From NCBI GenBank assembly GCA_027922465.2, contig BQMF02000044.1, forward strand, positions 1,054,001 through 1,118,000: DNA of 64,000 bases, read 5' to 3'. This DNA is from Turritopsis dohrnii. Lineage: Eukaryota > Cnidaria > Hydrozoa > Anthoathecata > Oceaniidae. Positions 45,976-58,862 of the stretch are shown in pieces; within the stretch, counting starts at the first letter, position 1, and each line of letters opens with the position of its first letter. The notes under the pieces were generated by a model. That model did not search any database. It worked only from the letters and a program-made list of their open reading frames with translations, and was not told where the DNA came from. The position numbers and the translations under genes were made by a program.

Positions 45976-48900
45976 ATGGACGACAAAAACACTTCAAAGA
46001 AGAAACGAGATTTTCAAGGTAAAATGCATTTCAAAGATCTTCCTTCTTCCTTCTGCAGGTTTTTGATAATGATATTTTTTGTTAATAGAAAAACTGTTGG
46101 CATACAATGCCGATATTAAATTATCAACAAATCAAGGAAAAGCTGAAGAGGTTTTTAAATCTTTACTCAAACATGATGCATATCAGCCGTTTTTACATAA
46201 ATCTCTGCAAAAACAACACTATCTTGAAATTGTAAGTTACTGGATTCTCAATTGTGAACCAGATGATGCATTTGCTAAACTCAATCAAGTGTTACGGGAT
46301 TGTCAATTAGAGGCATATTGCTTGGCTACTTACAAAATTGATTACATCACTCCTTTTTATGGTAAGATGAATTAATTTTAGACTTTCATCATTAACAATG
46401 TATTGATAGCTCTATTATATTTGTATAATTGTTCTTAGCATAGTTGAAGCTCAGTCAACATTTGTGGTCATTTAACCTAATCGTTACTTAGGACTAAATG
46501 AAAGCATCAGAACCTTGGTTTCTCCACTTGTTTTGACAGACCCTGAATATGCCTATGCTTCTTATTATCATAGTTTCTTCAGCAAAGTCAACAGAGTATT
46601 TTATTATATTTGTGCAGTTAGTTGAAATCTTTTTTCTGAATATGAATATCTTTCTTTTAACATATAGCATTTTTAAAATTTTATTAATACAATGGTAATT
46701 TGTTTAATTTTAGCATTGCAAGATAGAGAAACCTTGAGTTATAAACATCGTGAAAAAATATATGATCATGTAACTCGAGAATGTACACCACAGGCAAGAT
46801 ATATTGGTCTGTTTCTGCTGTCATGCAAAGACTACATTGATATCTACATGCAGTACTCTAACCAAAAGGAGTTGTTATATGCAATAATACAGGAGGTCCG
46901 CGAAAACTATTCCCCTTCTTGGGCATGTTTGAAAGCATTGTTTATTTACATTGGAAAAGAAAAGTTTGTAGAGAAGATTGAAAGAGGTACCTTAAATGAA
47001 TTCATTTTTCCTTCCTGAATGACTTTGAAAGCATCCAATTTTCAGTTTCTTCAGTTGAACTGAAGAATTTATCTTCTTGGAAATTAGCATATAGCTGGTT
47101 GAAATTTTGACAATGCATTTCGAGATATTTTAATAAAATTGAATTTTCTGAATTTTCCGTAATTTTATATCTTTTCCTCTATGAATGTTTGCAAATATGT
47201 CATTTCTATTATTTAGAACTGCTTTCTGAAAGAGTTATGGGTTCAAGGTATTGCTCAAAATTTTCGAAATGCCTTTGATACTTTCTTGCCTAGTGCTGAA
47301 AATTATTAACTTGATATGAATTGGTTTCATTTCTTTTCTTTTAATTGGTGACCTTCTTGATTTTCGAAGCAGTGCATCTTCATAAAATTTGTAATATTCT
47401 TTTTAGCATACTATCCCCTAATCACGCTTCCTTGTTTATAGTGTTAATGTATCATTGGTTGTAAACGAGAAAGAATCAAGTAAGGCTTACAAATTTTTGT
47501 TTTTTATTAAAATGGTCGTGGCAGTGGTTGTAGAAGTGTCTTATCTGAAGTTTTCGAAAAATGTTGTTGTTTCTTAATTGTCATACACTGATATTCCTTT
47601 ATTTGTTACTCTATATTGTGATGTTTTTCCATTCCAGCTGTTTAGTGAATAGTGGAACTTAAGTTTCAGACTCGAAGATCTTAGTTTCTTGTTATTTCTA
47701 TGAATTTTGTGATAATGGATTAGTCATTTAGTTTTGACCTTTTTGATATTTAATTCCTGTTGTCAGCAAATTGTGTTGATAATTAAAATTATCTTGTACT
47801 AAAAAATACCATTGCGTTACCTATATTGACAAACTTGACAATAACAACAACAATGATTGTTTGCTTATGTGTTTTTATTTGATGGTCATCATCATTAACT
47901 TATTTGTTCTGTTTTACTTGATGTGTTGACTGCCTGTTGTGGTATTCTCTATCCTGGGTTAAATTATTCTACTTCCTTTTGACTCAAATCTTAAATATTT
48001 TCTATATGACCAAACCATTGTAGTTGCATAAAACCTGTTTCTCAATTCAAAGAGTTACTGGAACTGTTTTTACAATTTTGTTTGACAGATGTAATCATCA
48101 GGTTATTATTGCATTACATTTAAAGCTTTAGTGAAAAATAACGATTTTTGAGAATATCATGGGCATAGTTTGCTATTTTTTAGTGTTAAAACATTTTGGA
48201 CTGATGAGAACACTAATAGAATTTGTTATGCTCAAAAGCCGTTTTACAAAATTAGCAGGTCAACAGTGTCACACAATTTTTAAACAATATCTATTGACTG
48301 TCCATCACATTTCATTGCTACTGATTCTTCTGTTGTTACAAACTTTCCTTGCACATTCACTTACATTTCAACACCTTGTCTTCTTTAAGTCTAAGTAAAC
48401 AATGTAAATACACTTTTCTCTTCAATTTAACCAGCAAGTGATTCATTAACATGTGGTAAATCTAAAGTATAAAGCAATTGCCTAGATTTATTTCCATAGA
48501 ATTCCAACGTGATTAACAAAGAGTTTAGTGCAATCTTACTTATGAAGTGATGATTTATTCTGAATCAGTTCTTGCCATTTCTGTATAAATTCTATCAACC
48601 GTTATTTGACGCCTAATTTCCTTAGAACCCACCAAACTTCACCAAATCAACAGCCTAATAAATAGTGTCTGTGGTACTATGAAATAAATGAAACAAAACT
48701 ACTTTTAGTCTATGCTTACCTGCTTTCTGATCAATTTTTCAACAATTTCCATTACTTTCAAAACTTCATCCATCAACTTCAGCCTTCAGTCAATCATTCA
48801 TCTTATAGAATAATACATACAATGTGGTCTGTGCAACGCAATAAGTACAGGTGCATTTAGGCCAGATATTTGTCTCGAGCCACAAATCTGTTTTTAAATC

Positions 48901-51900
48901 ATGAAGTCCCTATCTTTGCAGCTTTAATCTTTTTTCACATGCACGTAAAATTTTACGTAAACTCTTACGACTAGGACAATGTTCATTCATTCTCTTCTTA
49001 AGGAAAAGTTTTCGCAAGGTCTTACGGACGTTCATGAGCCCATACGACGATTTCCTTAAAAACAAAAATTTTGTTTTTAAGAAAATTGTCGTAAGCCTCA
49101 AGAAGAAAAAAACGTTCGAAAACTTAGATCGAGCGTGCGAAATGACGTCTTTTGTTCGAAATTACATCATTTTTTACTAATGATCTATTTCCAAACCTTC
49201 CAAAAGTGTATTGTATTTTTTATTGAAACAAATTTTAGTGCATGTGAATGAAAATATAGGTCAAGGCATTTTTTCGTGGTAAGAACTTACGGTAAAAAAT
49301 TCGTTTGGTGTTACGACAAAAACTACGTGCATGTGAAAAAAGCTTAAGGGCGATGAAAAAACGAATTTGTTCATCTAAAGATACCCAAAATTTATGTGTA
49401 AAGGTTTTGTGGTACACATAATGATTTAATCTTATTAATTTTAGAACAAGGTATGTGTCAATAAATGTGATACAATGTGGTAAACGGATCTTAGCAGCAC
49501 TCAAACAAACATAACGTTTTCACAGCCCCAAAGTACTTTCACATATCGGAAACACTAAACACACAATATTGACTGATGCACACTACACTACCATCACCCT
49601 CTCAATACCCCCAGTACATCTGCACACAAACCTATATCATGTCACACATAAACCAAATAATTGGCACAGATACAAACACATACACGCCTTCCACAACTAC
49701 ACACAACAATGTCCCCGAGATAACCTTATAACTCCCGCAACATCCCGGCATTGTCCAACTGTTATTCTAACCAAAATAATAAAATTCAAGCAGCATCACC
49801 AATCTAAAAGTAGGTTTTCAATTGAATAAGTCATCTCCCAGTCCTCCCAAGTCACCAATAGTATATGCAGGAATCTCTCACATAAGTATCAGTAATTTGT
49901 ATGGCTGATAGATCGTGGTAACACAGGTCACCAGAAATGAACTGACATTGTGAAAATTCTGCCTTTGTCATGGCAAACTCGTACATCCGTTTTTTCAACA
50001 CACTTTTGTATATGCTGTGAAAGACTTTTCTCGTTCTATTGTATGTTCTTAGTCCAAGGACGTAGAATTAGCCCCCCAACTTTTTGTCAATTATGAGAAA
50101 TTTGTTAGTCCCTTTCCTAATAATTGAAAATCATGTTGAAATTATAGATTTTGAGTGTTTTTATAAGCAATCTAGAGGTAGTATTTTTCAAACATTTTCT
50201 TGGCGCATCGGCTCCAAACATGGTGGGGCCTCTTTCGATAATAGAGATTTATTGGGCACCCCCCTCCCCCGCCCCAACTCAAAATGTCTTGCTACGTCCC
50301 GGCGGTCTATTTTTCATAAACGTTTCAAGACTTTTTGAATGTATTATGAGATCCTTTGTGTAACTTTTCTCACAATCATAATCAGATTTTCTGATATCTA
50401 TTTGACAACAATTTTCTACTGGTAAATCTTTAACGTGGCAGCTGATTCCTTTTAGGTAATGGTGTAAGTGAAGCCTTTAAGACCTAAAAGATAATATCGA
50501 GCAAGCATCGAAAACAACAATTAAAAAGACAGCATTCACAACTGCAGAACCATTTTTGATTTTTGTTGAATAAATAAATCACAACTTCTTGGCAATTAGA
50601 ATTGTTTTGTTGCAAACAATAAGCAACCCTTTTCTTCTTTACTCAGCTTTCCCATAACTGTGTTTTGATTGACTTACATCCTTCCACATATTCGTTCAAC
50701 TTTTGTTAAAAACAAAAAAGTTTAAAAACGTTTAGATACCTTTTCAGTTTATGTAAGTAAATGAGATCATCTTTTGTAACAATTTAAACCATTTTAAAAC
50801 ATGATATTCTTCACTTCTGTTACTTTTAAATGTAAGTATATCTGATATTCGTAAGCAAATTAGTAATACTTTCTTTACTTTCTAGAACAATTTTCTACCA
50901 TAAACAACACGTACTTCCATTTGTTAATTCGTCTTCGTTTCGCAACTATTTTATACTGAAATTTATACAAGAAAAACAAAAAAGTCATAGCACCAATCTA
51001 AACAGCACGATAAAATACTTTAGCCAATCAAAATTTTACATGTGCTATTTAGCCAGATCTTCAAAAAGTGGTCTCCTTCCTTATATTGTTTTAAGTGTCT
51101 TATGAGGTACTAGATCGACTACATTAAAATAGTCACTCTCTAAAATAAGTTTTACTTTTGTGGATTAGTATAACAAAATAACAATAATTTTGATTGTTCT
51201 ATGAAATCTATTTTCGGATGCTTTATTGTTTCTATTATAGTGGAAGCTGGTTATAAGTCACAACTTGCTGGAAAAGATCCAAACGTTCTTGTTTATACAT
51301 GTTGTAAAGGTATATATCAGAAAGTCACTTTGACCGGAGAGCAACTGCCCAAAGAAGTAACTCTAGTTAGAAGTGGAAAGATGGTGCCATTACCTATGAA
51401 GTTTGAGGAATACATAAAGAAATGCGAAATATTCCTTAATGAATATTTCAAAATTGACATGAACAACATAAGTAAAATCACCAAAAAAATTCAATTTCCT
51501 CCGGAATATATGATTAATGATGGTGTGTCAAAGCTAGCTGAGCAATTCCACATTGATCACACAGTTATAGTAACACACTATGATGTAATTGAGCATTGTA
51601 AGCTATTCAAGTTAAATTTGGATGAGATATCCAAGAACTTTCAGATAGATCTTGGACTAGTTGGTAGTGGAAACAAGCAGATCATTTTATGTAACTACAA
51701 ATTGAACTATCTGTGTGTTGTACATTACAGTGAAGCATATGATGAAATGCACGCCTTGAAGGACTTGAGAGTGGGAGAAAACTATTTTCGATTATTTTTC
51801 TATCTGTTTAGTTGTATTCTTGGGAAGGACTTTTCATATATCAATGTTGTAGCTGCACCGAATATAACCGGTAATTGTGAAAATCCATTGATTTTAGTTG

Positions 51901-54900
51901 AATCAGATATAGCTGCCATATCCGAAAGACTGAAATCATTATGCTGCAATCTGAGCATTAGCACACCTGTCATACATCGAAAAGAGTCAGTTGGGAAGTG
52001 CTTGACGTTTTTGAGTCTGTTGTTAGCTTTTGTAGCTACTACTCAATTCTGTTCGAATATCTTGTGTGGAAGTGCTGCTGAGAAAGTACTTTCAGTATGG
52101 TTAACAACCGAACAACTAGAGTTTGTCCTTTCTGATCACTTTTGGAAGATTGTTGTGGGCGGGTATGGTAGTGGTAAGACGTTATTAGGACAGTATCTAT
52201 TGAAGCATCTAATGAAGTATTGCACCGTGGGTACAGATATATATTTTGTACTATTCGAGAATTCCAGTTTATTAATGAAAAGTATGGAAGAGTATTGCAA
52301 ATATTTAAGCATGCAGTTCAGAAAAGATGGAAGTGATGTTAATTTGATGTGTCACAATGCCGTAGGAATTGGCGATTTCCTAAAAGAAGAAATCAAAGAA
52401 CTCTATTCAGATTCATCTGGTTCCATCGATTTTACCATTACAAATATGCTGCTTGCCATCAAACAGAGATCACAGAAAGTCAGTCGTCGCTTTCATTTGG
52501 TTGTAGATGAAGTTGATGCGGAGTTAATTAATGAAGTGGAAGCTGCAAATTTGACGAAAATATTTTCAGATCATGAAGATGAATTGAAAGAATCCCATGT
52601 ATTATTTCTCCTTCGCTCTATGGAAAAGAAACGAAAATACATATCTGCGGGGACGCCATACACGCATAAATCATATCGATATTATCGCGATTGCGGAATG
52701 AAATTGTTTGAGTTAACTCATTCAATGCGTGTTACTGTGCAGGTTTTCGAAATTATGAAACTCTGCATGGATGGCATCACTGCACCAACAGTAATTCCAC
52801 AGCCAGGAAGAGATTTGAAAGGTCAGTTGAAACAAAGAAATGTCTCAAATATTGCTACCCGTGAAACGAAACTATCAAATGCAGATTTTGGTTCCTCCTC
52901 ATCGTCAATCAATGTAAATGTAAATGCAGAACAGCATGTCAATAATAATTATTTTCTTCAGTTGAATGGCAGTCAAACTCATAGTATAATGTTAAGCTAT
53001 GATGATCCCAATGCAATAGATCAGTCAGCAAAAATGTGTGAACAGAAATACCAAGGCTCAGCTAACCAATTGGAAACTCTTTACACTTTCCAAAAAAGCA
53101 AATTCTGCCAACATCGTATAAATGGTCACAAGCCAGAACTCATCTTCTTAAATTTAGATGGAGTCAACGCGTTAGCAAAAATAGAAACAGTGTCATTGCT
53201 TTCTCTTGCCTTAACAAAGGTGTTTCTCTCTAAAGCTACGATCAATGGTGGTAAAAGGTTAATTGTGTGCAGCAATAAGGAGGAAATTGATTTATGCAAA
53301 TCATTAAAGACATTTAACAAGCAAACTACTTGTTTTCATGAAGCTGAGAATGCCACATGCATCAATCATTTTCAAAGGTTTGATACAATTATTACAACCT
53401 ATAAGGGTTCTAGAGGATTGGAGTTCCCTTTAGTTATTGTAATTATAAACCCAAATGATTATTTCAAAAGGCAGTACTTTATTGAAATGATCTCGAGATG
53501 TACTGATCACTTAGTTCTCATTGTACCATATTGTTACAAACTTTCCAAACTTGTTTCAAATGAAAAGGAAACTGTGAGAAGTATGTTGGAAAAATTAATT
53601 CATTGTGAAAATCCAAAGAATGTAATCAACATAACATCATATAAACTTGATGACAGTATGGATAGTGAAACCCCGCTAGAGAATACCAGTCATAAATCAT
53701 TCAAGCATTCTGCGGATCATGGTGATAAAAATTTGTCATTGACTGAGATAAAGATCAACAGAAATAATGAGGAATATTGGGAGTTGAAATCATGTAATGA
53801 ATACAGTTCTCCAGATGTGAATGAATACGACGATGTTTTCTTGTCAAAGTAAGTTACAAAACTTTATTTCAGTAACGTTTATTGTTTTTAACATAATTAC
53901 GACATTTTTTCTTCCATATTTTTTATAGCTATGTACTTCCTATGCCAGCAACTAATGGAACAGTGAAACGAATATCATCAAGGACAGTGAAGTTCTCTTG
54001 GAATCATCCTGGAAATCATTTTCGACTTGAAATTTCAACACAGTCAGGAGGATCAAACCGTATTATAAATAAATATCAAGGTCATACATTTGAAATAACA
54101 ACTGATAATTATTCCACCTGTAATCTGACAGTTAATGCTATTTCCAAGTTTGGTGCTCTTTCATCAGATCCATTGAATATATCTTACAGGCGAAATGAAG
54201 AGAGGTATGTTGGTAATGCTTGTTATATTGAAAAGTTATCATACATTTATAATTATTGAAATTAATCAGTACTGTAGAAACTCTTACTGGTGTCTAAGTG
54301 TTATCACATCAATGGATCTGAATTATTACTATTTTCTTTTCTTTTCTCGAATGTTAGAGGAGAAAGTAGTCAAGGCAGCCCAAATCAGAAAGACTTTAAA
54401 GGTACATATTTACAAATCTGTTTAGTATAATGTGTATAATGCATTTCAATTTGATTTAAGTGAGAGCACTTTTACTGCACAGATTAGCCAAGTAATTTAT
54501 TTTTGACATTGTCAACACATTGAAACTCTACATAAAGGTAAATCTTTGTTTTGTTTCTACTAATGTTTATTCAGGATGGACTTCTCAAAAAGTATGTACA
54601 ATATTGGCAACAGATATACTTAGTCTCTGTTTTCCAGAGTGTCCTGTGTACCCACATTTTATTAATTTTTAAAAGCAAATGAAAAGTTAGTAAAAGTAGT
54701 TAAAAATAGCTAAAAATCGGGGCCGTCTGAAGTGGGGAGAAAAAATACAAAATTTAAACTCTAGAGATTTCCTGTTTTCTGGATCCAAATTGAAAAATAG
54801 ACACTTAAAAGTATATATAGCTATAAACCTACCCCATTTTAAATATCTGGCAGCCCTTAAAATTAATTTTAATTTGTTAACAAATTCACCCAATAAAGTC

Positions 54901-57900
54901 AGAAACTTTTTCTTCGTTTCTACGTCTCGTATTCACAGAGGCAAGTCGTTGAAAACCTGTTGAAAAAGAAACATTTTCGAGAAGATTCAAGTTTAATAGC
55001 AGGAAGTCGTACTAGTTTCTTTTGATTTCTTCTGTGATTATCCAGCACTTAAAGTAGTTGATAAAGTTTGGACGAGTGCACCCAGACACAATCAAACACC
55101 TACCTGCAAATTCTTGTGCTGGCCAGGTTTTTAATTTTGTCTGGTTTTTTTTGTAGAATTGCCTCCAAATATTTTAGTTTATTTGCTCAGACTATACCTT
55201 GTTGCTCTATGTCTCATTGCGTTGTAGTATCAGGATCGAGCCGTAAGTAAATAATGTGATGAGATTGGATCCTCGTGAGCAAATAAAAATTACTTGATGC
55301 TTTCTTATAAGTAGACAAGACATTTTCAGTATGAGACAGTGACTGGTCTGACTTGATACCAAGATAATTATAGAAGCTTGTGAAAAACAGATTTTCATTT
55401 CGGTAATTGATTTCAAGGGAGTGATGTTTGTCACTAGATCATTCTGTTGCATCCATTCTGAAACTCTACTGAAGTCCTCCGGAAGTTTCTTTTTGATCTC
55501 TTCCTTCGGTCCGTAACTTGGAAGACACTCAATAATTTGTGCGTGAATCAAAGAGTCAAAAGCTTTGCACAAATCTATGAAATTCGCACTCACCATTTCT
55601 CCTTTCTCCATGTTTTTTCCTGATTGAGTTCATGAATAAAGTGGCAGAATTGAGATTTCTTCATAATGTGAAACGGAAACGGTTGTGTTTTTTGAATCTC
55701 TTTCATCTGCTTTCGACAAATATGTACTTGTTTAGGAAAGTGAAATAGTCAAATCAGTCCAGAAAATTATGTTATCTGAATACATAGATTTTCAGTTTAT
55801 CAAGACTCTCATATGTGACAGAAATGTAGTTTTTCTTGATAATGCTCCTGGTTTTAAGGATGATACTCACAACGTCAATATTTAACATTTTTACTACATT
55901 ATGACTTTAAAAAGTTGAACGAAAAGTTAAAGGAAAATATCATAACCTTCAACTAGATCGAAAGATTCCCAAGCAATGATCATTAAGTCTTTTACTTTGT
56001 CTTTGTTTGAATCAGCCTTAATGGAACTTTTAAATTTCCACAGACCGTTTTCCTATTCTTATTCTTATTCTTATTTGAAGTCAAAACTCATTTTGTTAAA
56101 TTTATTTCTTTGAAAATATATAAAAAAAACCCGCAAATAGGACTCTTTTCATTATTTGAAATGTTGGTTATCATTTGATAATTTTTAAAAAGGTCAAATG
56201 AAAGAGGGAAAAAATATCAATATATTTTGATATTCATCCCCAGCAATAACTCAAAGTAACAACCTAAATCATGTTCCTAGGCTAAGCGATGAGCTTTCGT
56301 AAGAATTGGAATTCCCTTTAAGATTTAAATGCTTTTGAGGTAGTAATCTAAAATCTTTTGGGAACATGACCAATAGCTTGCTCTTCATTCTCAATATTTT
56401 GTTAAATACCTTGGTACTAGTTGTGATGTGGTGTCAAATTCCTCCTACACGTTAACACACATTTTCAAGTCACATGGGTTAGTCACTATTTCTAAACTTA
56501 ATTAACTGTGAACAGTGTAGGTATAATTCATTATGTAATGATTCAGACTTGTAGTTTGTAGAGCTATTTTGTTTTTACCTTGAGTCAAAACTGCTTCTAG
56601 AATTAATAGGTTCACTATTAGAATTACGCAGCAAAGGCAAGAATCTTAATAGCTACAACTTTCTATTTTGTTTTTATATTTTGTTATAACAGAATTTGAT
56701 GGGTCACCACCTCATAAATTAAAGAAAATTGAAGATCAAGAAGATTCTGTAAATCCAAAGAGTTCCGATTTAGGTAAGGGACTTGTGGTTCTTGCAAAGT
56801 TTTAAGGTTTATATTTCAATTAGTATCAGACAATTGGCTTGTTAATTTTAGAATTCTAGATGTGTGATATATTTATGATATGCTTTTTCTTATCCTTGTT
56901 TGCCTGGTGGTGTAGCGTGAATAATGTATTGGAGTTTATGATTTACATTAGTTTAATCAAACTTAAGTTATTAGATATTATGAGATGACACATTTCGAAA
57001 GTAATTAGACCGGATAAAATACACTTCAGTTAAAATAACTGCTATAAATGTGTGTGTCTTGTTATGGGAAAATTCTATTTCAATAAAAAAGAATACAGTG
57101 GTAGAAAACAGAAACGGAATTAACCTAAGTTGTGAGCAAATTAATTATAAGGGAAAATACATTAAAATATATAAACATAGAATCAGCAAATGAAATACAA
57201 TGAGGAGAAACGGGTCAAATAAAATGGATTAATGGAACTCTGTTGATGCAACCCTGGAATCTCAGGTTGGCATTTGCTATTACCAACCTTTATTTCCCAA
57301 ACTTATTTCCATCTCTGTAATAATCCTACATTGAATTGTTTCAAAACTAATGATTTTCCAATGTAATTCTATTCACCTTTGAATGTATTTTCTAATGACA
57401 AGACACACAAGTAAGCCTACCATTTCATCGATTTTTGGACATCATTTCAGAAAAAGATTAATTTTTAAGATGCTAGGGAATAAGATAGAAAAAAGTTTTT
57501 AGAAATTATTTCCAGCTCTCTAATTATCCCACCTAGAATTTCCAGGTTGATTTAATTAACCTGCAGTAAGAGTATGAGAAAGAATAAGGTATTCACATTG
57601 CATATTATTCCTTGCAGACTATAAAGATCTAGAAGAATTTTACACGATAAGAACAGATCTATATGAACAATTAGCCAGACTGACTAAAGACTTACAATCC
57701 CAATGTTTTCATATCATGAATGGAATCAAAGATGATTCAGAGGCAACAAGACCCCAAAACTTACAACATCGAACTTTCAAGTTTCTCTTTTTGGTTGACA
57801 ATTCTCGAAGTATGAAAGGTGAAAAAATGACACTTGCATTAAAGATTTTAGTTGTATTTTTGGAGACGATGAAAAGACTTGAGTACAAGACAGCTGTCGT

Positions 57901-58360
57901 AAGATTTGGTGGAGATCTGACCCAGACGACTCTCAAAAGTTTTGATGATCCTATGAACATTCTTCGTGGCCAGTATATTATTGAATCATTTGATGCCTCT
58001 GAAGAATCTTTACCCGTTCATGCATTAAAATTTGTTGCAGAAGTAGAACGGTTATATGGAAAGAAGAAGACACCTAACGAACATCGTTTTATCCTGCTGA
58101 TTACAGATGGAATTTGGAGTCAGTGGGAAGAAGAATTGTATCATCGTTATCTTGGCAAGAGTGATGCAGATTTAATGTTTTGCACTATACAGGAAAGGAA
58201 AAGACATCAGGAAAAGAAAGATATCAGTGTTAATGAAGTTGAAAAGATTCTTAACGCTATAGCTCCTAATGCTTGGGTTGGATTCGATGGGGGTAGTGGC
58301 ACAGATAATCAGTTGATAAAAGTGGTGGAAATCTTCAAGATATTTAGAGATAAACAGTAG
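45976..58360 (+). CDS. death-fold-like / UvrD-type NTPase / FN3 / midasin-like VWA protein, 8 exons
   Basis: Exons: 45976-46018, 46089-46361, 46714-46986, 51241-53848, 53929-54204, 54358-54401, 56693-56773, 57618-58360. All junctions are GT-AG with matching phase, giving 4,341 nt (1,446 residues). Residues 15-196 are two equal 91-residue helical exons resembling CARD/death folds (KIYDHVTRECTPQARYIGLF). About 330-400 looks like a nuclease-like (NERD-type) fold without recognisable active residues. About 485-960 is a superfamily 1 helicase core: LTTEQLEFVLS, GGYGSGKT (K509), VVDEVD (D619, E620), LTHSMRV, TYKGSRGLEFP and MISRCTDHLVLIV. Residues 1066-1158 form a fibronectin III domain and 1255-1446 a VWA domain. 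Death folds joined to NTPases are typical of innate-immune sensors; this role is inference. No signal peptide is seen, so it is probably intracellular, which is odd for FN3. Confidence 0.8.
46089..46986 (+). CDS. two symmetric helical exons, CARD/death-fold-like (part of the NTPase/FN3/VWA gene)
   Basis: Exons 46089-46361 and 46714-46986 are both exactly 273 nt with phase 1 ends, suggesting a duplicated module. Both encode amphipathic helices: AEEVFKSLLKHDAYQPFLHK and SLQKQHYLEIVSYWI; then LSYKHREKIYDHV, PQARYIGLFLLSCKDYIDIY, and ACLKALFIYIGKEKFVEKI. The last resembles the final helices of death folds (LxxALxxxGxxxLAEKI). This is by eye, without a conserved motif to prove it. Confidence 0.45.
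48921..49346. mobile_element. MITE in the 4.25 kb intron, TTTTTTCACATGCACGTA ends
   Basis: CTTTAATCTTTTTTCACATG (left) and CTTAAGCTTTTTTCACATG (right, reverse complement) are inverted repeats; inside are further CGTAA/TTACG inverted words. No ORF of note. Confidence 0.7.
50053..50303. mobile_element. probable small element with GGACGTAG ends
   Basis: GGACGTAGAA on the left and CTACGTCC on the right, with a C-rich interior patch at 50258-50278. Short inverted repeats only, so the call is tentative. Intronic. Confidence 0.35.
51241..53848 (+). CDS. SF1 (UvrD/Rep-like) NTPase exon (part of the NTPase/FN3/VWA gene)
   Basis: A 2,608 nt exon after a 4.25 kb intron. The first 280 residues include FEEYIKKCEIFLNEYFKI and NYKLNYLCVVHYSEAYDEMH ... 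YINVVAAPNI, laid out like a NERD nuclease domain but without the usual E-x-K. The helicase follows: Q-like motif LTTEQ, Walker A GGYGSGKT, Walker B VVDEVD, motif III-like YISAGTP, motif IV-like LTHSMRVTVQVFEIM, motif V TYKGSRGLEFPLVIVI and motif VI MISRCTDHLVLI. A Ser/Asn-rich insert (about residues 740-800) breaks the second half. The C-terminal tail is acidic. ATP binding seems intact; unwinding activity is uncertain. Confidence 0.8.
53929..54204 (+). CDS. fibronectin type III exon (part of the NTPase/FN3/VWA gene)
   Basis: Encodes one 92-residue FN3-like beta sandwich: VKRISSRTVKFSWNHPG, FRLEISTQSGG, HTFEITTDNYSTCNLTVNAI and SKFGALSSDPLNISY, which follow the B-strand W, C, F and G-strand pattern. 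It is confined to one exon with phase 2 ends, typical of shuffled modules. Confidence 0.7.
55207..55614 (-). pseudogene. LINE reverse transcriptase fragment in an intron
   Basis: The minus frame MVSANFIDLCKAFDSLIHAQ carries non-LTR reverse transcriptase motif A (FxDLxKAFD). The next part, LPEDFSRVSEWMQQNDL, matches the usual RT block ahead of the thumb, but the YADD-containing region between them is missing, so the copy is internally deleted. It lies in intron 6 (54402-56692) of the NTPase/FN3/VWA gene, antisense. Confidence 0.7.
57618..58360 (+). CDS. midasin-like VWA domain, last exon (part of the NTPase/FN3/VWA gene)
   Basis: After a short coiled segment (DLYEQLARLTKDLQSQ), RTFKFLFLVDNSRSMKGEKM supplies the metal site DxSxS (D1260, S1262, S1264). 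LALKILVVFLETMKRLEYKT and AVVRFGGDL follow, and LLITDGIW has the third metal-site Asp (D1363). The usual MIDAS threonine before xxxAL is not obvious (ESLPVHAL). The order and the phrase LxVVxFGxD resemble the VWA of midasin (MDN1). The frame ends RDKQ, TAG. Confidence 0.85.
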
Positions 58361-58828
58361 AAAAATTACAAACTCATCTAAATTGCAGGGATATTTATGC
58401 ATTAACCACTATTCGAATATTCCAGATTAAATAATACTTTATGATCTAAGTCTTATCTTTTTGTTTTCTTTTTCAGCTACCTTTATTTCCGGTACCTACC
58501 GGTACCTACCTGTTTTCCGGTTAATTACACCAGCGTTATTGACTTTAGCTGCTTTTTTATATCCTTTTTTTTTTGCCCTGTCACTTTTTCCTTTATGTAC
58601 CATTTCCGTATAACATGTTTTGTGATATGAACCCTTATTTTCAATAACATAATGGACGGTCAGGACAAACTCAGATACTAGTAAAGTGCCATGATTAATG
58701 TTCCTTCGTGATTGTAAACAAATTATCAACAGCATATTCTTTTGGACTTTTCACAGTTTCTTGATTTGTTCAGATTAGCTACATAAACACACAATGTACC
58801 TTTTCCAATTGCAACGCAAAGTTATCAG
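58361..58828. other. 3' flank of the NTPase/FN3/VWA gene
   Basis: No gene. No canonical AATAAA close to the stop; AATAATA at about 58429 is the nearest. A short tandem CCGGTACCTA (2 copies) lies at 58489-58508. Confidence 0.4.
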
Positions 58829-58862
58829 TTTGAGTGAGACTCGAACCCATGCCCTCTTGCTT

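Noticed and set aside
46493..46620. Extra exon between the two helical exons
   Set aside because: An acceptor-like AG is present but no donor and frame that fit the phase 1 neighbours.
48159..48398. 79-codon hydrophobic ORF in an intron
   Set aside because: Phe/Leu-rich by base composition, inside the 4.25 kb intron, no supporting splice sites.
57709..57960. Minus-strand frame over the VWA exon
   Set aside because: Shadow of the coding strand.
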